NCBI RefSeq assembly: GCF_017355915.2
Contig: NZ_JAFEUV020000018.1
Location: forward strand, 39,726-103,725
Direction of reading: 5' to 3'
DNA length: 64,000 nucleotides
Origin: Telluribacter roseus
Lineage (GTDB): Bacteria > Bacteroidota > Bacteroidia > Cytophagales > Spirosomataceae
Under the pieces are notes generated by a model, which saw only the letters and a program-made list of their open reading frames with translations, made no database searches and was not told the origin of the DNA. How positions within the stretch are numbered: the first letter of the stretch is position 1; each line of letters begins with the position of its first letter. Positions 33,186 to 41,759 of this stretch are shown piece after piece. The position numbers and the translations under genes are program-made.

Positions 33186-34274
33186 CTAGGCCTCCAATCG
33201 GACTACTTCGCCGGTGCGTACTGACTCGTCGCAGGCAAAGGCAATCTGAAGACTATTAACGGCATCCTGCATGTGATCCGTCAGATCCATATCTTCCTGG
33301 ATCGCCTTCAGGAAGTACCGCTGCTCGCGGTTGCACAGTTCCTGGTGATCTGGCTCGTCAGTCAGGTTGATCCACTCGTCTTCCTGCACAAACTGGTTAT
33401 CCCCGTTCAGGTCGGCCCGGTGTACACGCAGCGACTCCGTTTTGGTATGCGAGTCTACATTGTCTGATTTGCCGGCGCCACCGGCTTCTTTGGCTACGAT
33501 AGACACACAGCCTTTGGGTCCGATTACGTCCTTCACAAAGAAAGCAGTCTCACTCATCATGGGTCCCCATCCGGCTTCGTACCAGCCTACCGACCCATCC
33601 TCAAACCGGATCTGAAGCTGTCCGTAGTTGTAGTTGCTGGAAGGGATATCATCGGTGAGGCGCGCTCCGATGGCGCTTACCTGTACCGGCTTCGAGCGGG
33701 TCATCTGACACATAACGTCTATGTAGTGCACGCCACAGTCGACGATCGGGCTCAGGCTCTTCATGAGGTTACGGTGTACGTTCCACATGATGCCGTGGCT
33801 CTGCTGGTTGAGGTTCATCCGCATCACCAGAGGCTTGCCCAGGTCCTGAGCTATCTCCACAAACTTCTCCCACGAAGGGTGGTGGCGCAGGATATACCCC
33901 ACTACGAGTTTTTTGTTCGCTTTTTTGGCCGCTTCTACTACGCGCTTCGCTCCTTCTACGGTATCGGCTACGGGTTTTTCAATAAATACATGGCACCCCT
34001 GTTCGAAGGCCATAATAGCGTACGCCTCGTGCGTATCAGGGTACGTAGAGATACAAACCGCGTCGGGCTTGGTAGCTTTCAGGGCCGTTTCGTAGTCGGA
34101 GTACAGATCATACCCGCCGCCTAGTTTCTCATTTAGTACTTCCTTGCTTTTCCCGGTGGACACAATTCCACAAATTTCAAAGCCATCGGTTGATTGATAG
34201 GCCTGTGCATGTGAGGCCCCCATGTTGCCGCATCCTACTACCAGGACTCGTATGGGCTGATTGACATTTGACAT
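33186..34274 (-). CDS. Gfo/Idh/MocA-family oxidoreductase
   Basis: The 362-residue protein has an N-terminal Rossmann domain (VLVVGCGNMGASHAQAYQ, about 9-26) and the family signature EKPVADT near residue 100, whose Lys is the usual catalytic residue. The C-terminal dimerisation domain (GVHYIDVMCQM, DGSVGWYEAGWG) is complete. Such enzymes oxidise or epimerise sugars and inositols with NAD(P). It has no signal peptide, so it is cytoplasmic. The nearest sugar-acid genes are 3-6 kb away. The substrate cannot be assigned. Confidence 0.9.
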   Translation of the reverse strand: MSNVNQPIRVLVVGCGNMGASHAQAYQSTDGFEICGIVSTGKSKEVLNEKLGGGYDLYSDYETALKATKPDAVCISTYPDTHEAYAIMAFEQGCHVFIEKPVADTVEGAKRVVEAAKKANKKLVVGYILRHHPSWEKFVEIAQDLGKPLVMRMNLNQQSHGIMWNVHRNLMKSLSPIVDCGVHYIDVMCQMTRSKPVQVSAIGARLTDDIPSSNYNYGQLQIRFEDGSVGWYEAGWGPMMSETAFFVKDVIGPKGCVSIVAKEAGGAGKSDNVDSHTKTESLRVHRADLNGDNQFVQEDEWINLTDEPDHQELCNREQRYFLKAIQEDMDLTDHMQDAVNSLQIAFACDESVRTGEVVRLEA

Positions 34275-34541
34275 GAAAATTAATTAAAATGGTATTAAGG
34301 GTTACAACTAATGCTGACACTACAATTTTACTGTATTTTTCTAAGCAAAACGGCGTGAGCTCCCGTTTCTTTATTAAATTTTTTAAAAAATTAAATCAAT
34401 TTATTGCTACACCCGGTTATCATACTGCCGGCGGTCAGTGCTATTACTACCCAGGGATAGCCAAGCCTTAATCGGACAAGTAGGCTGCTAACCATTAGCT
34501 CCTACCCCCGTTGACGACTCTACCATAATACATATACAGAT

Positions 34542-34769
34542 ATGATAACAGCAGCATTTCCCCCTACTACTCCGGGTATACCTACCCCGGGTGCGCCTCC
34601 TGAGACGCCCCCCTTTTCACCAGGTCCCGAGATACCGGCTCCGGATATACCCAGAGAAAATCCGCCCTGGGAGCCTGACCCGGGTATTCCTCCCATTGAA
34701 CCCATACCCACGCAGCCGGACCAGAATCCGGAGCCTGAGATACCCGTACCGGGTGAAAGACCGGCCTAA
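34542..34769 (+). CDS. Proline-rich microprotein
   Basis: This 75-residue open frame encodes 28 prolines, mainly in PxxP, xIPxP and PPE patterns, with no cysteine, no signal peptide and no membrane segment. It would be an extended, polyproline-II-like chain. It is followed 25 bp later by a perfect 12-bp terminator stem, which supports a real transcription unit, although that stem also serves the S1/P1 nuclease gene on the other strand. I do not recognise a family. Long proline runs would make it dependent on EF-P for translation. Confidence 0.5.
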   Translation: MITAAFPPTTPGIPTPGAPPETPPFSPGPEIPAPDIPRENPPWEPDPGIPPIEPIPTQPDQNPEPEIPVPGERPA

Positions 34770-34794
34770 TACATCCGGGAATGACACTAAACAG

Positions 34795-34822
34795 AGAAGG
34801 CCACCCGATCGGGTGGCCTTCT
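34795..34822. terminator. Bidirectional intrinsic terminator
   Basis: A perfect 12-bp stem AGAAGGCCACCC/GGGTGGCCTTCT lies around GATC, immediately before the nuclease stop codon on the minus strand. Confidence 0.8.
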
Positions 34823-34825
34823 GTA

Positions 34826-35593
34826 TTATCCGTAGATTTCGTTGAGTAGCCCAGCCAGGTGAACCCCCGCCTGCAACAGACAAATCTGTACAGTATCGAA
34901 GTTTTCGTAGGAGTACCTGTAGCCCAGGCGCCCGTCTTTGGGTATGTTGTATACCTGAGGAGACCGGCTTTGAGAGGCATACGCCCAGTCACGAATCGAC
35001 AGCGACTGCCACTCCTTGATCTGGCTCCTGGTAGGCTGGCCCAGGAAGCCTGCTAACTCAGAATAGCTCAGGTTTTTGCCGTCGATCATGTCGCTATCCC
35101 ATACCCGGTGCAGGTTAGAAGGCTGTCCAAACCACTGTACCTTTACGGCATTCCCACCGGTATCGTTTTTGCCGCCCACGTGCAGGGGCTGATGCAGGTC
35201 ACCTACCAGGTGAACCAGGTACTTAAGGTACTCCTGCTCGGTAGCTGCGGGCAGATTACGGGCCTTAAGCGCCACCACGATCTCTTCCAGCTTCATGATA
35301 ATATCACCCTTGGGGTTTTTATCGGTCTTCTCGTATACCGTTCCTTCCGGTATCGTCACCCAGTGCCAGTCATGGGTATGATTATAGGCCGTATCCGACT
35401 TGATGTCGTCCATCCAGTTAGATACCTCAGCCAGGGAGTTGTAATTCAGTACCTTTTCGATCTTCTTGCGAGCGCTGTTTTTCAGATGCTGCTGCGCAAC
35501 CAGACCCACTACCCGGTGGCCGGTCTGGCCCCAGGCCCAGGCCTGACCAATCATAAAGGGTACTATCAAACAAAGACTTAGTAATTTTTTCAT
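34826..35593 (-). CDS. S1/P1-family nuclease
   Basis: The 255-residue protein has a signal peptide ending in AWA, so the mature chain would begin with Trp (WGQTGH). That N-terminal Trp is one of the zinc ligands of S1/P1 nucleases. Other ligands are visible in THDWHWV, YLVHLVGDLHQPLH and NLHRVWDSDMID, giving the trinuclear zinc site. It would degrade single-stranded DNA/RNA or nucleotides in the periplasm, probably for nutrient or phosphate scavenging. It is monocistronic. Confidence 0.92.
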   Translation of the reverse strand: MKKLLSLCLIVPFMIGQAWAWGQTGHRVVGLVAQQHLKNSARKKIEKVLNYNSLAEVSNWMDDIKSDTAYNHTHDWHWVTIPEGTVYEKTDKNPKGDIIMKLEEIVVALKARNLPAATEQEYLKYLVHLVGDLHQPLHVGGKNDTGGNAVKVQWFGQPSNLHRVWDSDMIDGKNLSYSELAGFLGQPTRSQIKEWQSLSIRDWAYASQSRSPQVYNIPKDGRLGYRYSYENFDTVQICLLQAGVHLAGLLNEIYG

Positions 35594-35731
35594 TGTTGTG
35601 ATAATGTAATTTGTATAATGGAATTAAAGCTTCTGCTAAGCTATGGCTCCACAAAGGTAACAGACTAAAAGGGCTCGAGGCATAATTTTTTAGCTTTTGT
35701 CCTTATTTGTTAACCTTTAAATAATACTCCT

Positions 35732-35830
35732 ATGTATATCCCACTAATTGCCATTGTGATCGTAGCAGCCGTACTGGCTTATCTGTATTTTACGGGACAA
35801 CAAAAGAAGAAAAATAACGAAGAGGTATAG
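35732..35830 (+). CDS. 32-residue single-helix membrane microprotein
   Basis: ATG at 35732 opens a 32-residue frame: a hydrophobic helix (IPLIAIVIVAAVLAYLYF) followed by a charged tail (QQKKKNNEEV). The composition is that of a deliberate membrane anchor, not random sequence, and the tail orientation predicts a cytoplasmic C-terminus. It is 41 bp upstream of the HD-domain gene and in the same direction, so it is probably in its leader or operon. The function is unknown. Confidence 0.6.
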   Translation: MYIPLIAIVIVAAVLAYLYFTGQQKKKNNEEV

Positions 35831-35871
35831 TCTAATCGGCTACTTGTAGCCCTATTGATAGAGGGGAGCGA

Positions 35872-36453
35872 ATGGAAGTACTCGAGAAGATCCGGCAGTA
35901 TGCAGAAGAGGCGCACGGCGAGCAGAAACGCAAGTACAGTAATCAGCCGTACATAGTTCATCCGGTGGCGGTGATGAAGTTATGCAAAGAGTATACTGAA
36001 CAGGTTGCTGTTCTGGCCGCAGCTCTGCTGCATGATGTACTTGAGGATACACCCGTTACGCACCACCAGCTCAGAGAGTACCTGCAATCCGTCATGGACA
36101 GGCCGGTAGCGGAGACGACCTACCGGCTGGTGAAAGATCTGACGGATGAGTTTACCAAGGAAAACTACCCCCACCTGAACCGCAAAAAGCGGCGTCGGCG
36201 GGAGGCCGAGCGGCTGGGCAAAGCTGATCCGATGGCCCAGACCGTCAAGTACGCCGACCTCATCGACAACTGCCTGGATATTGTCAGGCACGATAAGCAG
36301 TTTGGGAAGGTATTTGTGAATGAAAGTACTACCCTACTCGAGCACATGAAAGGGGGTGACCAGCGACTTTACCAGCGAGCCCTGGAGGCAGTAGCCGAGA
36401 GTAAGCGAATACTCAAGGAGTACTACGACCGCCAGGCCGCCAGCAACTCCTGA
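35872..36453 (+). CDS. HD-domain hydrolase, SpoT/MESH1-like
   Basis: The 193-residue protein matches the hydrolase half of RelA/SpoT-type enzymes: YSNQPYIVHPVAV (first His), LAAALLHDVLEDT (HD pair at about 54-55) and a later VKYADLIDN (Asp ligand). Stand-alone HD proteins of this size can hydrolyse (p)ppGpp or other phosphorylated nucleotides. A strongly basic insertion, NRKKRRRREAER, at about residues 102-113 is unusual and may bind nucleic acid. It starts a co-directional run that continues with uvsE. Confidence 0.85.
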   Translation: MEVLEKIRQYAEEAHGEQKRKYSNQPYIVHPVAVMKLCKEYTEQVAVLAAALLHDVLEDTPVTHHQLREYLQSVMDRPVAETTYRLVKDLTDEFTKENYPHLNRKKRRRREAERLGKADPMAQTVKYADLIDNCLDIVRHDKQFGKVFVNESTTLLEHMKGGDQRLYQRALEAVAESKRILKEYYDRQAASNS

Positions 36454-36518
36454 CTAAACCTATGACTACCACAAGCCGTTGTGCAGCAGTAGGAGACTCA
36501 CACTAAATGTAGACTAAG

Positions 36519-37427
36519 ATGCGGATAGGTTACGCCTGTATAAATATGTTTCTGGCTGAGAAGAAGGTTCAGGTCAGTCGTCAGATGATCAAAAAAACCT
36601 TTCAGGAAAAAGGCATACCCTATGCTTCGGAGCTGTCGCTGAAGAATATCCAGGATCTGGAGAAGGTCATCGACTGGAACATAGAAAACCAGGTGCTGCT
36701 GTACCGCCTGAGCAGCAACATGTTCCCGTGGATGAGTGAGTACGAATTTGATGATCTGCCGGACATCGCGGAGATCAGGACCTTACTGGCGCGCGTAGGT
36801 GAAAAAGTAAAGCAACACGACCTGCGCCTCACCTATCACCCCGGCCCCTTCAATGTACTGGCTACGAGGGATTCGGGGGTACTTGAAAAAACCATTAAAG
36901 AGCTACGGCAGCACGGAGAAGTGATGGACATGATCGGGCTGCCGCGTACCCCTTTTGCCAAGATCAATCTGCACGTAGGAGGAGCCTACGGCGATAAGCC
37001 TTCGGCCATTGACCGGTTCTGCCACAACTACCAGCAACTCCCTGATACCGCCCGCCTCCGCCTGACCGTCGAAAACGACGACAAGGCTAATATGTTCTCG
37101 ACCAGCGACCTGCTCGAGATCCACCAGCGCACCGGCATCCCGCTGGTATTTGACTACCTGCATCATCAACTATGCACGGGCGGATGGAGCGAAGAGGAGG
37201 CTATGCTTACAGCCGTAAGTACCTGGCCCAAACCCATTCGTCCGGTTATCCACTACTCAAGTTCCAGAAAAAAATACGAGGATGAACTGGTAAGTGAGGT
37301 AGCGCACGCTGATTATATCTACCAGCATATTAATCTGTACGGGCAGGATGCCGATATCATGCTGGAGGCCAAAGCCAAGGAACGTGCTGTACAACGCTAC
37401 CTGGAGGAATTTGCGGTGGATGTATAG
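36519..37427 (+). CDS. uvsE: UV-damage endonuclease UvsE
   Basis: The 302-residue protein is the usual length for UvsE/UVDE, a TIM-barrel nuclease that nicks DNA 5' of UV photoproducts and other lesions. It has the family's opening MRIGYACINMFL and later motifs: LTYHPGPFNVLA, INLHVGGAYGDK (His/Glu metal ligands), LTVENDDKANMFS, LVFDYLHHQLC and VIHYSSSR. The metal-binding His, Asp and Glu residues are conserved. It allows repair of UV damage independently of UvrABC. It belongs to a run of co-directional genes that also includes a glycosylase and endonuclease V. Confidence 0.92.
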   Translation: MRIGYACINMFLAEKKVQVSRQMIKKTFQEKGIPYASELSLKNIQDLEKVIDWNIENQVLLYRLSSNMFPWMSEYEFDDLPDIAEIRTLLARVGEKVKQHDLRLTYHPGPFNVLATRDSGVLEKTIKELRQHGEVMDMIGLPRTPFAKINLHVGGAYGDKPSAIDRFCHNYQQLPDTARLRLTVENDDKANMFSTSDLLEIHQRTGIPLVFDYLHHQLCTGGWSEEEAMLTAVSTWPKPIRPVIHYSSSRKKYEDELVSEVAHADYIYQHINLYGQDADIMLEAKAKERAVQRYLEEFAVDV

Positions 37428-37581
37428 GGCAGGCTGGGGAATGGCTCCCCTCCACATACTTTGATTTCGGCTTCTCAATTGCTCCTTTAAAGGCTTCTGC
37501 GGCAGCATCTACCGGATGGCATGCTTTTTTACCTTATAACGGCTGTATACTAAACGTTGTACCAATTATAAGCGCATAACT

Positions 37582-38547
37582 ATGGAGCAAGAGATGACCG
37601 CTTCGAAAGAGGCTTACTTTGAAGTAGCAGATGGCATTTGGGGCTTAAAGGACTATTTTGTCAATGTCTTTATGATTCAAAACCAGCACGACAAGAGCTG
37701 GGTACTTGTGGATGCCGGACTAAAGACCTCCGCCTCCAAGATACGAAAAATGGCAAGAAAGCTGTTTGGTGAAGATAGTCGTCCCGAAGCCATTATACTT
37801 ACTCATGGTCATTTTGATCACGTGGGCTCTCTGAAGGAGCTGGCCGAAGAGTGGGATGTAAAAGTATACGCCCACGAAATGGAAGTACCTTATCTGACCG
37901 GCAAATCGTCGTACCCACCACCAGATCCAACCGTGGGTGGTGGTATGATGGCCTGGATGGCTGACCTGTATCCCAAAGCTCCTATTAATATAAAACACCG
38001 CCTGGAACGGCTCCCCCAGAACGACAAGGTACCTGGTTTGAGTGGCTGGCGCTATATCCATACACCGGGTCACGCACCGGGTCATATCAGCCTGTGGCGC
38101 GAAAAAGATAAAGTACTTATAGCCGGCGATGCCTTCGTAACAACCAAGCAGGAGTCTGCCTTATCGGTATTCCTGCAGACGGAATGCATCTCGGGGCCTC
38201 CCGCCTACTTTACCTACGACTGGACCGCCTCCGAACTATCGGTTAATAAACTGGCCGAACTGAAGCCCGAAATCGTAGCTACCGGACACGGAAAGCCCAT
38301 GCGGGGTGAAGCCATGCAGCAACAACTCGAGGAGCTGGCTCATAACTTTGTCGCACAGGCCCGACCTACTACTGGCCGCTATAAGGATCGTCCGGCTATT
38401 GTCAATTCCAACGGGGTGGTATTTGTACCTCCCAAAGTGGAAACCGAGGATAATAAGACTACCCGCCTGGCTGGTATAGCCGGTGTTGTGGGACTGGTAG
38501 CTCTTGGCTTGGTTATCTATACGCAGAGAAAGCGACTTTTCTCATAA
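37582..38547 (+). CDS. MBL-fold metallohydrolase with C-terminal membrane anchor
   Basis: The 321-residue protein contains the metallo-beta-lactamase fold: HGHFDHVG (about 76-83), a later His in HTPGHAPGHISLW, the Asp in IAGDAF, and GHGKP near the end. It has no N-terminal signal; a single hydrophobic helix at about 294-313 (LAGIAGVVGLVALGLVIYT) followed by RKR anchors the C-terminus, placing the enzyme domain on the cytoplasmic face. Likely a glyoxalase-II-like or lactonase-type hydrolase; the substrate is unknown. It ends with its own terminator. Confidence 0.87.
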   Translation: MEQEMTASKEAYFEVADGIWGLKDYFVNVFMIQNQHDKSWVLVDAGLKTSASKIRKMARKLFGEDSRPEAIILTHGHFDHVGSLKELAEEWDVKVYAHEMEVPYLTGKSSYPPPDPTVGGGMMAWMADLYPKAPINIKHRLERLPQNDKVPGLSGWRYIHTPGHAPGHISLWREKDKVLIAGDAFVTTKQESALSVFLQTECISGPPAYFTYDWTASELSVNKLAELKPEIVATGHGKPMRGEAMQQQLEELAHNFVAQARPTTGRYKDRPAIVNSNGVVFVPPKVETEDNKTTRLAGIAGVVGLVALGLVIYTQRKRLFS

Positions 38548-38557
38548 AGACGCTTTC

Positions 38558-38592
38558 ATACGGGGCAGCCTCATGAGCAGGCTGTCCCGTAT
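38558..38592 (+). terminator. Intrinsic terminator
   Basis: A 14-bp stem (ATACGGGGCAGCCT with AGGCTGTCCCGTAT, one G-T wobble) is followed by TTTTTATTTATT. Confidence 0.9.
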
Positions 38593-38624
38593 TTTTATTT
38601 ATTCCATTACAGTTACACTACACC

Positions 38625-38873
38625 ATGAAAATAGGAGCAAAACTGCAGAAACAGTTGGATAAGAAGTACGCCCCTTCCAGTACCATTGCCGCCAGGTTTG
38701 AGAGATACGACGTTACCATGGTAACTGATGATGAAGGCAATCCTATCCTGCTTTACCTGGGTACCCGGGGCGAAGACGGACTCATCAAAGGCTACCGCTA
38801 CTCCCGCACCCTGGTCAAAGACCCGACGGGGAAGGTCATCAAAGACCACTGGGACAATCACGGTAAGGTCTAA
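38625..38873 (+). CDS. Conserved small protein of unknown function
   Basis: This 82-residue protein is soluble and basic (MKIGAKLQKQLDKKYAPSST), with a central DVTMVTDDEGNPILLYLGTR segment likely to form a beta hairpin. I do not recognise the family. It lies 21 bp upstream of the glycosylase gene in the same direction, so it is probably co-transcribed with the DNA-repair genes. Good codon use and clean start support that it is real. Confidence 0.75.
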   Translation: MKIGAKLQKQLDKKYAPSSTIAARFERYDVTMVTDDEGNPILLYLGTRGEDGLIKGYRYSRTLVKDPTGKVIKDHWDNHGKV

Positions 38874-38894
38874 ACCAGGGAGGTACCGGTAGCC

Positions 38895-39557
38895 ATGAAG
38901 CCAGGTTTTGACCTGAACATAGTACTCGAGCGCATCGAAGAGGCCATTCGCCCCTTTCCCAAGGCGGCTATGTTTGAACTGTTTGAGCGTGGTTATTCTT
39001 CGCTGTTCGAGCAGCTGATTTCCTGTATTATCTCCATCCGTACCCTTGACGAAACTACCATTCCGGTTTCGCTTAGGCTGTTTGCCCAGGCGCGTACGCC
39101 TCAGGAACTTCTCCGGCTAAGTCCTGAAGAGCTGGCCGAACTACTGTACGGAAGTACCTACCCGGAGCAGAAAGCCTATACCATGCTGGGAATTGCCAAA
39201 GCCGCAGTAGAGCAGTATAACAACGAACTACCTGTCGACTTCGAAAAACTAACGGCCCTCAAAGGCGTAGGCCCCAAGTGTGCCAACCTGGCACTGGGCG
39301 TAGCCAGCAAGCAGGCCGCTATCAGTGTGGATGTACACGTACATCGGGTCGTCAACCGCTGGGGATACGTCCTGACCAAACAACCGGAGCAAACCCTGAA
39401 GGTACTGGAAGAGAAAGTACCTCAGGAACAGTGGATCCACATCAATCGCCTGCTTATGCCGTTTGGGAAGCACATCTGCACCGGCACTCTGCCCCGCTGC
39501 TCCACCTGCCCGGTGCTCCAGTGGTGCGAGCAGGTAGGTGTAACGCGTCACCGCTAA
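38895..39557 (+). CDS. Endonuclease III-like DNA glycosylase
   Basis: The 220-residue protein has the HhH-GPD fold. The helix-hairpin-helix is LKGVGPKCANLALGVA, retaining the catalytic Lys position, and the catalytic Asp is in ISVDVHVHRV. The C-terminus has the canonical [4Fe-4S] pattern C-X6-C-X2-C-X5-C (CTGTLPRCSTCPVLQWC). It would excise oxidised pyrimidines and cut the abasic site. It may be a paralogue of the housekeeping Nth, since the N-terminus is less conserved, so I leave the symbol blank. Linked directly to endonuclease V. Confidence 0.9.
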   Translation: MKPGFDLNIVLERIEEAIRPFPKAAMFELFERGYSSLFEQLISCIISIRTLDETTIPVSLRLFAQARTPQELLRLSPEELAELLYGSTYPEQKAYTMLGIAKAAVEQYNNELPVDFEKLTALKGVGPKCANLALGVASKQAAISVDVHVHRVVNRWGYVLTKQPEQTLKVLEEKVPQEQWIHINRLLMPFGKHICTGTLPRCSTCPVLQWCEQVGVTRHR

Positions 39558-39600
39558 CCCAACTTGCTGATTAAGTACCTACTTTCTTAAACTACCCGAT

Positions 39601-40290
39601 ATGGCCCAACACCTCGACCTTCACCGCTGGGATGTAACACCCGCCGAAGCTGTAGATATCCAGCAAAAGCTCCGGCAGCAACTCCAGATCAAGCCGCTTG
39701 CCTCTCCCCCCCAGACCATAGCGGGTTGTGACATCTCCTTTAATAAGTTTGAAGAAACGGTGTACGCGGGTATAGTAGTACTGCGACTGGATACGCTGGA
39801 AGTAGTGGAGAAAGCGGGGGTAGTGAGTACAGCACCTTTTCCGTACATACCGGGCCTGCTGACCTTCCGCGAGGGCCCCGCCCTGCTCGAAGCCTGGCAA
39901 CAACTACAAACGGAGCCGGATGTGGTCATGTTTGACGGGCACGGCACGGCCCACCCAAGGCGAATGGGCATAGCCGCCCACATGGGTCTGTGGCTCAACC
40001 GCCCAACCTTTGGCTGCGGCAAATCAGTACTGGCGGGTACTTTTGAACAGCCGGAGCCTACGCGAGGTACCTGGTCGCCCATGATCCATCGGAAGGAAAC
40101 CGTAGGAGCGGCCCTCAGGACCAAGAATAAGGTCAATCCCGTATTCATCTCGCCCGGCCACCTGATCGACCTCCCTACGGCGCTGGACCTGACCCTACGT
40201 TGCGACGGGGGCTACCGTATACCTGAGCCGACCCGGCGCGCGCACCTGCACGTCAACGCCCTCCGGCGTAAGTATACTCCCTCCAGCTAG
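39601..40290 (+). CDS. nfi: Endonuclease V
   Basis: The 229-residue protein is the normal length for Nfi, which cleaves one base 3' of deoxyinosine to start repair of deaminated adenine. Key motifs are present: GCDIS (first catalytic Asp), YIPGLLTFREGP (wedge and Glu), DGHGTAHPRRMGIA (second Asp) and the Lys/His-rich region with FISPGHLIDL. It sits 43 bp after the endonuclease III-like gene, so two base-damage repair nucleases are probably co-transcribed. Confidence 0.95.
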   Translation: MAQHLDLHRWDVTPAEAVDIQQKLRQQLQIKPLASPPQTIAGCDISFNKFEETVYAGIVVLRLDTLEVVEKAGVVSTAPFPYIPGLLTFREGPALLEAWQQLQTEPDVVMFDGHGTAHPRRMGIAAHMGLWLNRPTFGCGKSVLAGTFEQPEPTRGTWSPMIHRKETVGAALRTKNKVNPVFISPGHLIDLPTALDLTLRCDGGYRIPEPTRRAHLHVNALRRKYTPSS

Positions 40291-40311
40291 GTCACCTGCC
40301 CGGGTGTGCCT

Positions 40312-40887
40312 CTACTCGTAAGGTTCCTTCATATAGTACTGATCCGGATTGCTCTGACTGCGGTTCATCTGGTACGTATAGGTAAAAGGGGTAAGCTGAC
40401 TCCGGAGAAATGACTCATCGCCATCTTTATTGCTGACTCTGAACCCTCTTCGCCCCATATTACTACCCACCGCTCCCACAAACGATCCAAAGGCAGCCCC
40501 ACCGCCTGCCGCAAGCATCAGGGTTATACCTGTGATGACGGGGCTTCGGAGCGGCGACTTCTGCAGTGACTTCAGGGCCAGGAAGGTGACACCGGCCGCA
40601 CCTATAATGGCTCCCTCAATGGCACCGGCCCTTTTCTTTCCGCCGTAGACGTTTACCCGCCGGATGTCCCGCAACGGGATTTGCCCGATACCCGCTCCTA
40701 CCTTCATTGACGTAGGAGTACCCGCATAGACAAGTTGTGTACTGGTTATATCATACAAATACCCACTGAACCTCCTTCCAAAATTGGTAACCACCGTTAC
40801 CTGGTACACCTCAATCGGATTGGGCTGCGCCATTAACTCCACCGGCAGCCATATTGCCAGTATAAACAGGCAAACTATTTTTCTCAT
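40312..40887 (-). CDS. Envelope protein of unknown function with glycine-zipper-like region
   Basis: The ATG at 40887 gives 191 residues with a signal peptide (cleavage after ELMAQ). An SH3-like beta segment (YQVTVVTNFGRRFSGYLYDI) comes first, then IPLRDIRRVNVYG, then a Gly/Ala-rich region with possible glycine zippers (GAIEGAIIGAAGVTF, GGGAAFGSFVGAVGSNMG) that may insert in a membrane. I do not recognise the family. The upstream in-frame GTG at 40905 would only add residues before the signal, so it is rejected. Convergent with nfi. Confidence 0.78.
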   Translation of the reverse strand: MRKIVCLFILAIWLPVELMAQPNPIEVYQVTVVTNFGRRFSGYLYDITSTQLVYAGTPTSMKVGAGIGQIPLRDIRRVNVYGGKKRAGAIEGAIIGAAGVTFLALKSLQKSPLRSPVITGITLMLAAGGGAAFGSFVGAVGSNMGRRGFRVSNKDGDESFLRSQLTPFTYTYQMNRSQSNPDQYYMKEPYE

Positions 40888-41306
40888 ACCTTTTCCTTTC
40901 TCCACATTGTATATACTCTATCCACTGAAAAGCATTTAGTTTTAGATCTTACTACGAAACACCACAGAACTTCTTACAATATCAGCACTTATTTATAATT
41001 CTTTACTACAACGGGTTACGGCCAGATGGCTCCGTCCTACCGCAGACTAAATTTCCACTCAGGAACGGCCGCTTCTGGCACATTATTTTAAACAATCTCT
41101 GTATTCTTTCTCTTTACCTTATAGCTAAAGCTAGTGACTTTTCAAAACTTATTATGTAACTTTAAGAGAAGTACTCAACAAAAGTTACACCCTGAAAAAA
41201 TTCAATATTTCCAAGATTGAATTAAAGAATACTTGGTGCTATTATTGCTGTACACTTATCTATATCGATCTAAATTATTGATACATATTTACATACTGAC
41301 TTGAAA
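40888..41306. other. AT-rich intergenic region
   Basis: These 419 bases are much more AT-rich than their surroundings and hold no credible gene. They carry the promoters of two divergent genes. No terminator or large repeat is visible. Confidence 0.5.
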
Positions 41307-41759
41307 ATGAAAAAAGACTTTTTTGTTTTCGCCTTTGACACAATCTCCCCCCGCGGAGGTATGAATGACTTTAAATTTAAGGCTAGTTCAATCGAAGAAA
41401 TCAAACAGAACATTACCCAGGGTGATGAATGGAGTGAGTTCAGGATTGGAGACGAAGAGTTTAATCACATTCAGGTAACAAAGCTGGAAACCGGTGAATT
41501 TATTCAGATAAGCCGATACGAAGATCTGGATCAGGTGGTTGCCTTCCTAAAGTCTATGAGGCTGATTATCAACCTGGAGTCTAACTACCAGGCCAAAATG
41601 TGGGGCAAGCTTCACTTTGGCAAGGACCTGGTTACGACCGCCGGAGATTCGGAACAGGAGGTATTGAGCAATATGCGCAAGCGTCTTTTGAGCCTGCGCC
41701 TGGTATCGGACGAAGAGGTTGATCTGATTGAGTTTACCATTGACCCCAGCCGCCGATAG
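41307..41759 (+). CDS. Unknown soluble protein in an AT-rich island
   Basis: The ATG at 41307 (MKKDFFVFAFDTISPRG) gives 150 residues with no signal or membrane helix. The sequence is rich in acidic residues and predicted helix (SSIEEIKQNITQGDEWSEF; EEVDLIEFTIDPSRR). I do not recognise the family. The AT-rich leader differs from neighbours and could mean lateral acquisition. Codon use in the gene itself is intermediate. Confidence 0.7.
   Translation: MKKDFFVFAFDTISPRGGMNDFKFKASSIEEIKQNITQGDEWSEFRIGDEEFNHIQVTKLETGEFIQISRYEDLDQVVAFLKSMRLIINLESNYQAKMWGKLHFGKDLVTTAGDSEQEVLSNMRKRLLSLRLVSDEEVDLIEFTIDPSRR

Noticed and set aside
34289..34471. 60-codon frame upstream of the Pro-rich gene
   Set aside because: AT-rich, Phe/Lys-rich random composition and no context.
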